DNA from: Cordia subcordata
Taxonomy: Eukaryota; Streptophyta; Magnoliopsida; Boraginales; Cordiaceae
Reading direction: 5' to 3'
DNA: 64,000 nt
Assembly (NCBI GenBank): GCA_028554755.1
Contig: JAPTOF010000005.1
Location: 10,177,501-10,241,500, forward strand
The notes below the pieces were generated by a model, which did not search any database, was not told the origin of the DNA, and saw only the letters and a program-made list of their open reading frames with translations. Positions 23,340 to 35,336 of the stretch are shown piece after piece. A program made the position numbers and the translations under genes. The first letter of the stretch is position 1. Each line of letters begins with the position of its first letter.

Positions 23340-23562
23340 GATTCATTTAGATTGATTTTTTTTTTTAAAAAAAATATTTTTATAAAGTATTTTTTGAAGA
23401 AAGTTAAAATTTTTAATTTTAAAAAAAAGTTAAATTTAAATTTTTTCAAAATTTTTTATTTTTTAAAATTCAAATTAAATAGTTATTGCAAAAATTATGT
23501 ATTCCTTCCAAAAGAAAAAAAAAATGTCTTTCATTAAAAAAAAAATCAACTTAAACGGTACT
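23340..23562. mobile_element. MITE, same family, strongly diverged copy
   Basis: attcatttagattgattttt at the left and aaaaatcaacttaaacggta at the right echo the family termini, and the interior shows the same order of T and A runs including aaatagttattgca. The small ORF across it is an artefact of AT-rich sequence. Confidence 0.4.
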
Positions 23563-25560
23563 TATTTATCCACAAAAAAGAAGAAGAAACAACAAATGTA
23601 CTTAATTCTCATGATGAATAATAATCGATTCATCCCATCGCTTGTAAGGTTCTAAATTATAATATTATGCTATAATTAAAAATATGTAATAATAAATAAC
23701 TCACTTCTGACGTCATTACGTTTAACTCACTTCTGTCCCAAACCAAATGTATTAGTTTTAGGATTAAAACTCAAAAAGTTTTCCGTATTGCAATACTTTT
23801 TAAAATTAGTTTGTATTATTTTAAAATATTTGAATTAATTTATTTTTTAAAATATAATCAAATTAGCATCCATAGTTTTAAAATATTCATAGTCGTTAGT
23901 GTCTAATAAACTTATTGGAATTTTAAAATATTGAGAATTAATATAAATACTTTAAAATAGTTGGAATTAATTTCAATGAATTTATAAAATATTGAGAACT
24001 AATATGAACTAAATTAAAATTTAGTGATAACATTGAGAAGCTAATTAAGCCTTACAACTTTTATGTGTGTGTACCTATATTTAAAAAATTATATATTAAA
24101 TATCCTCATACTTAGAAACATATTGCTTCTGTTTTATTTTCCTTCTCAAAAACTTTCTTCAATCCAAAACATTTGGGGGAAAAAAAAAACTCCAACTTCT
24201 AACCCCTTACTCAAATTCATCTCTTTTTTATTCTAAAATTTTCAAGTTCATTTAGTTTGTTGCCTCAAGTATCAAAAATTTGTTTTCGGAGCTTACATAT
24301 TAGTATGTTTACCAGTGTGGTGGTTATGGTGCTATTTTAAGGGATACCTTTTCATTCTCTATAATCTATTTTTTTTTTTCTACTATTATGTTCTTTAAGT
24401 ATTGAGTCAACTAAAGTGAAGGTGCAATGGTCCCTATTAGTATGAAAGAGTTCTGTGTACTAAGCGGACCTTAATCAAGAAAATTTTAAAAAGATTGAGA
24501 ATTATGGCTTCAATATCAAAGTTTAGACCATTATTTATTGTCCTACTTATTTGATAAACGTTTGACATATTGAAATAGTATTTGAGTTTGGGTGAATATA
24601 TTATCTTTTTAACTCATTATGAAAATAAATTTTATTAAACGTGATACTATTGAGACTTAGAAATATTATATCAAGGAAATAAATGTTTACATGGTTATGA
24701 TGAATTGTTGTACAATGCTTTTTGCGAGCAAAGTGTACGAAATATTGTTATAAAATAATTATGAAAGAGTGAAATATACAAGGAAAAATATAAAGAGAGC
24801 TAAACTTCACTTTATTATCTCAAAATATATTATTCTACTCCTTCTTACATTAGATTTTCATACTCATTCCAAGCCATGTTATTTATAGGAAAATTTTATA
24901 AACAAATCAATAAATAATCATTAAATACAATATGACTAAAGTGTTGAATTTTTCTTCATCATTATGTGATGCATGTTTAACTTGTAATCTTATTCAACAA
25001 ATCTTTCCTTTCCCAAAATGATAATTTTCCTTCTTCAAACTTTGCATGCGTACACTATTTAATGTATTGAAAATGGCCTCCAACTTAAATCTTGAATGTC
25101 TATTATTTACAACAAATATCGAGTTTTAGACTAGTTGTTAATCGAGTTTTAGAACCCTTCGGACTTGTGTAGTAGGTCTCTTGTAGACGTGTACACATTA
25201 TACTTGTCAATGAATTGAAGCATCTTTGACCAATGAAAGATTAAAAATTGATGGATATTTTCGTTCATTTCAAATCCCATAATCGTGGTTCTAGCTGTTT
25301 ATTTTCTAATCTTTTCTTTCTCACGTTTTAACTTAAACAATTAGTCACCCTGTGTATTAAGAAGATTTACGGAATAATTGAATATTTTCTCTGGAAGTTC
25401 ATCAACAACAAGGCCATGCCTACCTTGTTTGGTCAAACAAGGCCATGCCTGCCTTGTTTGTTTTTAAAAAAAGGATCAATAGTGATTTTCATTTACCTTG
25501 ATGACTCAAACTTGGGATTTATTAATTCCAAGTGAGAGTACTTTTCATTGAAATACACCT
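23563..25560. other. AT-rich intergenic DNA without a recognisable gene
   Basis: No ORF of note, no splice-linked coding pattern and no clear terminal repeats. 25407-25462 holds a 29 bp direct duplication of aacaaggccatgcct(a/g)cct. Confidence 0.5.
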
Positions 25561-25835
25561 TCTTGTTAAAGTCAATGTGTGCGCTTGATCGGCGCGTCGA
25601 ATCGTCATCTTATTCAAAGCGATAGCTTTTCCGCCTGCCACGTGGAGAAAACGGATTGGTCCAGCTTAAGAGTGACAAATGGCAATCTGATATTAACGGG
25701 CGGTGAGTGGTCCAGGTACACAGCTGGGAATCTACGCCCAACAGATGTTGCCAGCTCAGGTCTGCTTCAATTATTTTGGGAAAAATATTGTTTGGCCGTA
25801 CATTATGTAATTTAGTTTTTTTTTGGGTCACTACG

Positions 25836-26063
25836 TAAGGCTCATTTGAATTGGTTTTTTTTAAAAGTATTTTTTTAACAATTTTTAAAAAATAGTTTTT
25901 TTAAGAAGTTAAAAATTCTAACTTCTAAAAAAAATCGTATTTGAGCTCTTTTCAAAATTTCAATTTTTTAAAAACTAAATCAAATAGTTATTATAAAAGT
26001 AAAATAACTTTTTCAATAAAAAAAGTATTTTTTTCTTAAAAAAAGTCAATCCAAACAGGCCTA
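25836..26063. mobile_element. MITE, GGGCC(T/C)GTTTGGATT family
   Basis: aaggctcatttgaattgg at the left and gtcaatccaaacaggcct at the right form the inverted termini. The internal T/A runs and aaatagttatta match the other copies. Confidence 0.6.
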
Positions 26064-27475
26064 TAATATAATGATGTGCTTTCTTTTTTTTTTCCCCCTT
26101 CAAATAAATGAAACCAATCAGCGCGCTGTAATATTGGATGAAGCGATCGAATAATAATGTATAATAGTTAAAAATATCTAAGTTTGAATTTTGTATTTTT
26201 CATTACAAATGTTATTTAGGTTTTAGTTGATTTAATGTATATATGAGACGCTACATTATGAGATAAAAATTATAACCGTTGTATTAAATTTAAAATATTT
26301 TTCTAGAAAGTGAATTTTCTTGCAAGTAAAAAAAAAAATGGAACTCGTTGAACTAGAGGAATATGTCTATCAATGATAATGATACCGAATGATACAGTTT
26401 GTTTCATATAATTAATTAAATATGTATTATGACAATAACTAAGTATTGGTTAGTTTGATCAATATTTAAATGAGATATTATATTATAGTATCTAGTTTGA
26501 TGCACAGATACTACACCTACGCACGTCTCAAGGTTTGTACAACATATTTTTTGTATTTTGATGTAGTGATAAGTGATTTATTAATCCCATTAGACAAGAT
26601 CAATAAACTCTTGTATTTTATTAATCACATTAGGCAAGATTTTTAATACATTAGACAATTACGAGACAATTAATATCAACCACCAAATATGAAGTATGTG
26701 CAGCAAGAACTACCCCACGTTTGCAACACACCAAGCTTAATATTAAACTCAAGTATTTTGTTTGAAGTTAATTTGATAGATACATGCATTACATGGTACG
26801 ACAATATCTATTTTATAATTAGTGATGTTTAAGTATATAGATGGGAACGATGCAGCAAAATGATATTGTATCAAATGTCGGCTTGACTTTGTTTATATTA
26901 ATCACTAGGTAGGGAATACATGAAATAAGCAAATTTTCCATTTTGACTCAATTTTGCTCTTACGATCATTACATTATATCATTTTAATGGAGTAAAATGG
27001 ATTTTAACTCCGTATTTTATGAAAGTCACGTAAAACTTGTTGTGAGGAAAAAAAATTTGTTGATACCTTCAATGTGGTTTTAAAAACATTGCAAATTGAT
27101 CTTTCTGGTTTTACTAATCTGTTAGTAGGGCCATGAGAAGGCCAGGACTTGCTGTATGGTGTAAAAACCTAGTTGACACTTAGAAGGATAAAAATTGATG
27201 AAATATTATCCCCTTTCATTTTATACTCGCAAAGATCAATATAAAATCATCTTTAAATCATAAGAAGTTTTATGCAAATTTTACAAAATACGAAAAGTGA
27301 AATACATTTCACTCCATTTCAATGCTAGTAATCTCCTTCGTAAGTTAGGAGTGCATCTACGTCTATCCTTTTTCATTTATCATGTTACATTTTAAATATC
27401 ACTTAAGTAGCTTAGCGAGATCTAAAGTTCGAGTGAAATTTCCTTTTAGTGTCATGATATTATAACTAGGGGCGA
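26064..27475. other. AT-rich intergenic DNA with one small inverted-repeat element
   Basis: No gene is seen. At about 26986-27318 an inverted pair (aatggagtaaaatgg ... gtattttatgaaagtc and its complement ending in actccatt) suggests a small TIR element with ends of about 60 bp. No convincing target duplication was found. Confidence 0.45.
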
Positions 27476-27599
27476 ACTAAAAAATTTAAGGTCAGGGGCC
27501 AAAACTTAATTAAAAATATCAATAATATTAAATATTTTAATTATAACAAAGGATAATACTATTTAGCAAAAAAAAAATTAAGATTATGCAAAAGAAACT

Positions 27600-29038
27600 T
27601 ATTTGATTCAGTTAATGCTCTAGAGTCATCTACATGTGCATCATCTATTTTCTCATTGTCTTCCATGCACTTGCCTAGGTGGTGCATCTAAGTTAACTCC
27701 ATTATCTACTTCTTTTCTATTCCGAAGTAGCATAACTGCATTTGTTTGTTCATGCTTCTTAGGATTCTCTACAGTTTGTGCTGATAACCTACCCTCTAGT
27801 CCTGCCAAAGCACTCGCATGCCGACCCCATTTGTGACTCCAACCTAGCTATAGATTGTGCAATATCTGCGAATTGACTCATTTATTGTTCTAGTTTAGTT
27901 ATAAATTGTGAGTGTAAGTGCAATAATTGAGTGTTATCATCCAATTTCTCCAAAACCTTCAAAACTTTATCCTCAAAACTAGAATTGAATTGACCAATAG
28001 GCATAGGAATAGGAGTTGCATACCTTGGCCAAGTTGAAAACTAGGGGGTTGAGACATACCAAAAGAAGTTAGGACGATTAGGCCTGCCAGGATCATAAGT
28101 ATTCACATAAGAAATACTATGTGCTTGGCCTTGAGCAACATTAACTTGTTCTCGTACAAATTCAAGAGACTGATTAGCCATAGGACAATTAAACATTGCA
28201 TAAGTAGTACAATCACATAAAGCACATTGTCTTCCTAAATCTGCACCCACAACATGCACTAGTTACTTTTGTATTGCTAACAACTGATCGAGTTTCCTTG
28301 TCAAGACATCAACTTTCAATATAAGATCATGATCTAGTACAACCTCATAGACTCCTTTCTTAACCCCTCTATGCTCACCATTACGTGCAAAAGATGAATG
28401 TTGTTGAGAGTTCTTACTTAAACGCTCAAATACATCCCAATCCTCATTCTCATTCTTATATAAGGGCATCCCTCCACATGAAGCATCAACCATTTGTTGA
28501 TTTGTCTCTGATAGACCATGATAGAAAGCCTCAACTAATTGCCTAGGTACATCATGATGCGGACAACTATGCAAAAGGTCATTAAATCTCTCCCAAATCT
28601 CATGTGATGCTTCATCATCTTGTTGCGTGAAATTTGTGATGGATTTCCTAATTGAGGTCTTCTTAGCTAGAGGAAAATACTTCTTTAGAAATTTACTTTT
28701 TAATTGAACCCATTTGGTAATTTCCCCCATTTGAAGTGAATGAAGCCAATATTATATTGGCTTTGACTTTCAAATACAAGGGAAAAAAAATCCTAAATTT
28801 AAGTGCATCATCATCAATTCCCCTAACTCTAAAAGTGGAACATGTCTCAAAAAATTCATTCAAATGATGGTAGGGATATTAATTACTAAGGACATGAAAA
28901 ATGAGAAGAATTTGCAAAAAAATGGGGCTTAATTTCAGAAGTCACATTACCCACATCGAGTGATGTAATACTAGGAGGTGCATCATAATCTCCAAGAATG
29001 CAGAAGTCTCTAATAGCTAGGAGTTGATTGTTGGCCAT
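27600..29038 (-). pseudogene. Decayed Gypsy-type gag gene
   Basis: On the minus strand the relic starts with ATG at 29038 (MANNQLLAIRDFCILG) and carries the Retrotrans_gag region WVQLKSKFLKKYFPLAKK, SHEIWERFNDLLHSCPHH and FYHGLSETNQQMVDASCGG at 28730-28263. After an in-frame TAA at 28260-28262 it continues with a zinc-knuckle-like CALCDCTTYAMFNCP and TYDPGRPNRPNFFW, a conserved C-terminal block of Athila/Tat-type gags. Further gag-like coiled-coil sequence runs down to about 27600 with several stops. No protease, RT or integrase lies nearby, so only the gag end survives. The lineage call is from remembered family motifs. Confidence 0.8.
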
Positions 29039-29940
29039 ATGCAATTTTAGCTCACTCCTTAAAAACTAAATTAACTAAATAAAACAAAATGAAAACAAAT
29101 GTAAAAAAAAGAAATAACTAACAAAGAATATAATTAAATTAAATTAAAGAGGAAAAACTAGATAACTAAAAAAAATTACAACGAAAATAAAACGATAAGG
29201 TGAAATAAAATATAATAATAAGAATAAAAACAATAAAGAAACTCGTAACAAGCTTAAACTAAATGAAAAAGAATAAAAACTAATTAACTAAAGAAAGTAA
29301 AATTACAAAACTAGTTTTTTTTTTTTGGTTTTTTAATAAAAAAGGAAAAAATACAACAATATTAGTTGGCTTAAACAGCACGGTAGCCCGTTATAAGCAC
29401 TCCACAATTCCAAAAAAGTAGATTTAAAATTTATAATTATTGCATCAAAATATTGCAAGAAAAGGAAAAGAGGAAAAGAAGAGTTTAAAAGCAGACACTA
29501 GTTTATAATTCCACTCAACAAGGTGGAACGTCTTTATATCAAATAACTTTATCATATACAGTTGTATCAGATGATAAAACCTAGGCCATTGACAAAGAGA
29601 TTATAACGTGTCAAATACTTGCATATGCATATTACAATAATAGGACAGTTATGAAGAAGTAGAATTTAGAATATTATAAGCTTATTATATAAGGATGGAC
29701 AATAGCATCACCATAGTACAAGCACATACACTATTGCTACATGATGTGTAATAGTGTAAGATTAGCCTTTACCATTTTTCTTTTTTTTTTTTTTCCTTCT
29801 TTCTTAGCCATGTCAATACCATGATAAATAATATCAGCAAAGAACGTTTGGTATCATCCTCTTTCATAGATTGTGAAAGTGCTAATTCAATATTTGTCAA
29901 ACAATAATATAAAAAATCATAATATAATTATGAACTTTAT
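29039..29940. other. AT-rich non-coding stretch upstream of the gag relic
   Basis: A-rich on the plus strand (29070-29300), consistent with a degraded retrotransposon leader. No LTR boundary or PBS was found. Confidence 0.3.
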
Positions 29941-30055
29941 TTAGAGGGTGTTTGGCTATGCTAATTTGGTGCTTATAAGTATTTAAACAGTAAAAAGCAT
30001 ATGTGGGGTGCTTTTCTCTAGGTGCTTATAATAAGCAAAGCCAAACACCCTCTTA
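29941..30055. mobile_element. Tourist-like MITE (109 bp, TTA TSD)
   Basis: The body 29944-30052 has near-perfect termini gagggtgtttggctatgct and agcaaagccaaacaccctc. TTA flanks both sides (29941-29943 and 30053-30055). Inside is ggtgcttataa repeated at both ends. Confidence 0.8.
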
Positions 30056-30820
30056 CATAGTGTACGGCCACCTTGTAACAGTTATATTGATGTATTATAA
30101 TTAAACTGCCAATACGTAAAATGCTTGTTTAGCTGACAAGAAGACCAATCCCCAGGCTACTCTTTTGATGTTTGGATGGTAAGTGTTTTTAGTTATCTGA
30201 ATGCTAGGGTGTTGCAGGATTGATGACTACGAGAGCGGTTGAGAATTTGTTGGTTTGTTTTGGTAGGTGTGTTGGTATGAATGAAGATAGTCAGACAGAG
30301 AATGAGATAAAGTTGACCACTTACCCTGTTGTGCCAAAAGGAAATATAAGCTTACTTTGCTGCTAATTTGCTAGCCATATTATTGTATATTTATTTCATC
30401 AAGCGATCATAATTTGCTATGCAACCTTTGGAAGAGTACGTATAACCGAACCAAAGTGGGTCTAACCCTTTTCCATGACACACACATAGCAAGGTATTCA
30501 TGCACCTTACTACTGTCTATTAGAGGTACTTCAAGTGCATGACCTTGAATATAGGCGCAACATTTGCGAAGTGAACAGAATACTTTATTAATTTTACTTA
30601 TTAGACCTACTATTTGACTTGTGCAATCATCTATTAATGTTGTCCACTACAACTTACACAATATTCATGAAGTGATTTGTTATTCAACAACCCAACTATT
30701 CGTTGTTTGTAAACATTACAAGAACTAGTTGCATCACATAAAGTTTCTATTAAATCTTGAATGAATTTGTTTTTAGGTAGGTTTTAATTCTTGATATTAG
30801 CAGCTTTGATACCATTTATT
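30056..30820. other. Intergenic DNA with no recognised feature
   Basis: Mixed-composition sequence without coding, splice or repeat signals that I can support. Confidence 0.4.
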
Positions 30821-31240
30821 AAAAATTTATTAAATCTAATACCAGAATGAAAACAATGCCATGATCTAAAATTTAATCATTAGTCCCATAGTTGATGCTA
30901 TTGAAATTACCTCGCATGATTATCATGTGATGAAACTTTTAACAGTGTATTACAATAGGCATGCTTAGATTAGGTGTTCTCTTTCCGTCTCTAACTTACG
31001 TATAGTGGCTATCAAAGAGGCAATGTTTATAAAAAATTTATTAAATCTAATACCGAAATGAAAACAATGCTAAGATAAAAAAAAATTTAATCATTAGTCC
31101 CTTATTTGATGCTATTGAAATTACCTCACATGATTATCATGTGATGAAACTTTTAACAACGTGTTATAATAGGCACGCTTAGACTAGATGCTCCCTTTCC
31201 CTCTTTAATGTATGTGTCGTGGCTGTCAATGAGACAATCT
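30821..31240. repeat. Tandem duplication, two units of about 211 bp
   Basis: Units 30821-31031 and 31032-31240 share long blocks such as tttattaaatctaatacc, tttaatcattagtccc, gatgctattgaaattacctc and gattatcatgtgatgaaac. Differences are scattered, so the duplication is not recent. Confidence 0.85.
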
Positions 31241-31616
31241 AAACCTAATAGTCTATTTATGGAGACTACTAGTATGATGGACGGAACAATGGCCTAGATT
31301 TAAAAACCTTTATAAATCAAGATTGTCCTAATATTTTAAACAATCTCTACACCTTATGTATCATGTCACTAGAAATAATAATAATATTAATGAGACATGT
31401 TGTAAAAATTTAAATACCATCCATTATAAATCTATGAACACAATACATGAATTTAATCAAGAATCCAAGTAAAGAAAACTAACTGTTTGCTTCCATTGTT
31501 CTAGAGTTTTGCTTCACAAACAAATTTGGAAACTGTATCAAAATCTTATTTAGCACTAACTACTCTTCCTCTCCCTAATCTCTGTAATGTGTTTGATGGA
31601 ATAAGAGAAAACAACG

Positions 31617-32898
31617 TGTGGGTGCAAATATCTTAAGAGGGGGGTGAATTAAGATATTAATACTAATTTTCGTTTTTAAAATTTACAGAAAATTTACAAC
31701 TCTAACAAGCAATATATCAAACACTATATAAGCAAGGTAATAAGAATGAAATTAAAAGCAAGGAGAAGAGAGATAAACGATTTTTAGGTGGTTCGGCCAA
31801 GCCTACGTCCACCGCCCAAGGAATCTCCCCTTAGGACTTCAAGGATCTCCACTAAAATACTTCTTCAAAACTTGGTTAAGCACAAATCAAGATTTTTACA
31901 ACCTCTTTGAAGTCTCACTTCAAAGAACCCAAGAAACTTTCTCTATAGGATTTCCTCACACTTTTACAAGCTACAATGGATATATCTCACAATGAATAAA
32001 GCTCTCAAAGTGTGAATACTCAAGAATGAAAAGAGATTGGATCTGAAAATTTCCTCAAGAAGAGAAAATAATAAGCTCTTGAAAGCTCAATATATTGCAA
32101 GAATGGCTCAAGAAGTATTGAATGATGATAAAAGCTTTTGCACACTTCAATTGATTGATTAGAACTTGTATTTGAATGTGTATTTATAGAGATTTGAGGG
32201 TTAGGGATTTGGTAGGTGAAGGAAGATTGAAAATCTCGGCCAGAACGGTAAGAAACGGCTAGTGCATTTATTACGCCCGTTCAGCGGCCGACCGTCTTGG
32301 TCGTCCGCTTACCTTTCACTTCTCGACTAGGCGGACGCCTTAGCGGTCGACCGGCTAGGGTCCGGCTTTTCTTTCACTTCGATTAGGCCGGGCTACCACC
32401 AGTCGGTCGGCCGCTTGGGGGTCCGGCCACTCCAGAATGTGAAGTAAAGCTAGATTTTTTTAGAAAAACAAGCTCAAGTGTATTTTCACAACTCCAAGTA
32501 ATTTTGAATAAATATGTAAACGCATGTTGTGAATGAAAACACCCCAAAAACTCATTTTGTCTCAATGTGTGTATTCAAATACTTTTGTGCATATTTTAAA
32601 AGTGCAAGACTTGAGAAAAATTTTGCAATGATAAGGAAGAATGTTTTGAGCCAAGTCTATACAGTATATGGGCATTTCACAAGAACAGCAAGAAGAAAAA
32701 AATAAATCCGGTACCCCTTATGTCTTCTCTTCTCCTCCTTATGTCTTCTTATCTTTTCTCTTCTTCAAATGATCCTTTATGCATATCTTCATATTTTCCA
32801 AGCTTCATATAATATCTCATTTCACAAGAAGCTGTTTAATCAAATAATGCATATACATATTTTCATCATCAAAATCAATAAAGAATATTTAGCTAACA
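31617..32898 (-). repeat. 3' LTR of Copia element 2
   Basis: Matches 38840-40143 almost base for base, except for a GC-rich block at about 32230-32425 where it lacks many single bases found in the other copy. Confidence 0.93.
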
Positions 32899-33914
32899 AT
32901 CTCCCCCTTTTTGATGATCACAAATATTTTTAAGATTTGAAAAAATACTCCCCCTTAATATATGCATTCTTCTAACAAGTGCTTTGATTATTAAATTTGC
33001 AAAACATAGCTATATATCACCCAAAGTATAGATGTTCTATATCACCAAAAAAAATGCATAAATCACATATCACAATATATCATTACATCCAAATGCATAA
33101 ATCACATAACATAATATATCATCACATCCATCAATAAATATTATCATCACATCCATCAAATCATACTTTATCACATTCATCAAATCATACTTCTCCCCCT
33201 TTGGCATCATCAAAATCAACATAGAGTCAGGAAGGAAATGTATGAAAAGTTAATTTGATAGTCAACTAAACTAGAAATCAACTAAACTGAAAATTATTTT
33301 TAAGTGAAGAAGATGAAAATCAAGGCGCGTCATCATGGTGATCCTTGAAGTAATTTCTCATGTCTGTCTTCATAGTTGCTACTTCAGAATCAATGTGTTG
33401 TCTCCAAATGGTGAGTTCATCCCATTGGCTTGTCATAGTTGTGGTGGTGGTGGTGGTGGTGGAGATTGAGTTCTTGCTCTTTTCCCTTTTCTCCCACGCG
33501 CTTGACTCTTCCTTCTTAGATTCACCATGATTTTGCGTTGTTCTAGTGAAAATAATCGGTAAAAACTATGTTTTTTGAAATGGGTAAACCAATTTTGGGA
33601 AGAAATTTGAAAGAAATCAGCGGAATGTTGAAGATTTGAGATGGGATTGAGTGATATTTGGGTTAGGGTTAAAAAGAATTTGAGAGTATGTGATGAAATT
33701 GGGGTGAAAACCCCTATTTTTTAACCTCATCGCGTCGGTCGACCGGCTGATCGCGAGGGTCGACCGGCTAGGTCGACCGGCTGGATGAGAGAGCATCTTA
33801 AAAATTCTGCTTAGCCGGACGCCTAAGGCCTTAGTCGATCGACCGGCTGGGTCAGAAAGTTCACAAATGTCTTATTTTTCATACCCAAGCCACAGAAATA
33901 CATATATATCCCAT
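32899..33914 (-). other. Region between pol and the 3' LTR of Copia element 2, with palindrome array and small ORFs
   Basis: About 1 kb separates the pol stop from the polypurine tract. It contains a further array of ggtcgaccggct at 33734-33850. There is also a degraded minus-strand ORF whose start MVNLRRKSQARGRKGKR leads to a poly-Pro run encoded by a (CCA)n repeat (33441-33462 on the plus strand) and, in another frame, a short MTSQWDELTIWRQHI stretch. Some plant Copia groups carry an extra ORF in this position; whether this is one is not settled. Confidence 0.4.
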
Positions 33915-35334
33915 TTAGCCACATTTTATCATTCCAATTTCTCTCCTAATCTTACAAAATTGATCCTCATGCAAAGGTTTGGTAAAAATATCAGCAACTT
34001 GATGTAAAGTATCAACAAATTCAAGAATTATATCTCTTTTTTGTATATGGTCTCTAATGAAATGGTGTCTAATCTCAATATGCTTAGTTATTGAATGTTG
34101 AATTGGGTTCTTAGTAAGATTAATTGCACTAGTATTATCACAATATATAGGAATATGATCATACTTCAATCCATAATCAAGTAGATTTTGTTTCATCCAC
34201 AATATTTGTGCCACACAACTACCTGCTGCAATATATTCAGCTTCAGTGGTAGAAATTGCAACACTATTTTGTTTCCTACAAGACCAAGATACTAAATAAT
34301 GTCCTAGAAATTGGCATGTTCCACTAGTGCTTTTGCGATCTATTTTGCAGCTAGCATAGTCAGCATTAGAAAACCCACATAGATCAAACGAAGTTCCTTT
34401 AGCATACCAAAGTCCTAAATTAATTGTTCCCTTAAGATATCTTATTATTCTTTTTACAGCTGTTAAGTGAATTTCCTTAGGATTGGATTGAAATCTAGCA
34501 CATAAGCATACTGAGAACATGATATCAGGTTTAGAAGCAGTTAAATATAATAGGCTACCGATCATACCTCTATATTTCTTCTCGTCTACTAATTTACCTT
34601 TCTCATCTTTATCTAGCTTAGTTGAAGGACTCATGGGAGTTCCAATCTCCTTTGCATCTTCAAGTCCAAATTTCTTGATGATTTCCTTGGTGTATTTGGC
34701 TTGATTTATGAAGATCCCTTCTTTTGCTTGTTTGATTTGAAGTCCGAGGAAGAAGGTTAATTCTCCCATCATGCTCATCTCAAACTCCTTATGCATGCAC
34801 TTTGAAAAATTCTCACACAAGGAAACATTAGTAGCACCAAAAATTATATCATCTACATAGATTTGGACAAGTAAATTGTCATTGTCTTTTCTTTTGATAA
34901 ACAGGGTTGAATCAAGTTTTCCTCTTTCGAAATTATTTTCAACCAAAAATCCACTAAGTCTTTCATACCAAGCTCTAGGAGCTTGCTTTAAGCCATACAA
35001 AGCCTTTTCTAGTTTAAAAACATGATTAGAAAAACATGAATCTTCAAAACCAGGGGGTTGTTCAACATAAACTTCTTCTTCAATAAATCCATTTAAAAAT
35101 GCACTTTTTTACATCCATTTGATAAAGTTTAAAGTCCATGTGACATGCAAATGCAAGTAACATACGAATGGATTCAAGTCTAGCTACAGGAGCATAAGTT
35201 TCATCATAATCAATTCCTTCTTCCTGATTGTATCCTTGTGCAACTAGTCTAGCCTTATTCCTAGTCACTATTCCAACTTCATCTAGTTTGTTTCTAAATA
35301 CCCATTTGGTTCCAATTACCGGCTATCTTTGGGT
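33915..35334 (-). pseudogene. Copia element 2 reverse transcriptase and RNase H
   Basis: Two frames cover the RT. 35268-35080 has [20 protein letters not shown] and ends early after YQMDVKK. A frameshift near 35100 leads to 35000-33915, starting [15 protein letters not shown], with an intact IYVDDIIFG catalytic motif. RNase H follows: the first catalytic block reads FSNADYASC where the family has SDADYAG, so an Asp is replaced by Asn. Later blocks (STTEAEYIAAGSC, YCDNTSAINLTKNP, TKHIEIRHHFIRDH, ADIFTKPL) are normal. The stop is at 33915. Confidence 0.88.
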
Positions 35335-35336
35335 CT

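Noticed and set aside
25579..25815. 78-codon ORF in a less AT-rich patch containing a G-box-like ccacgtgg
   Set aside because: Opposite-strand frame of similar length, no homology, no splice context.
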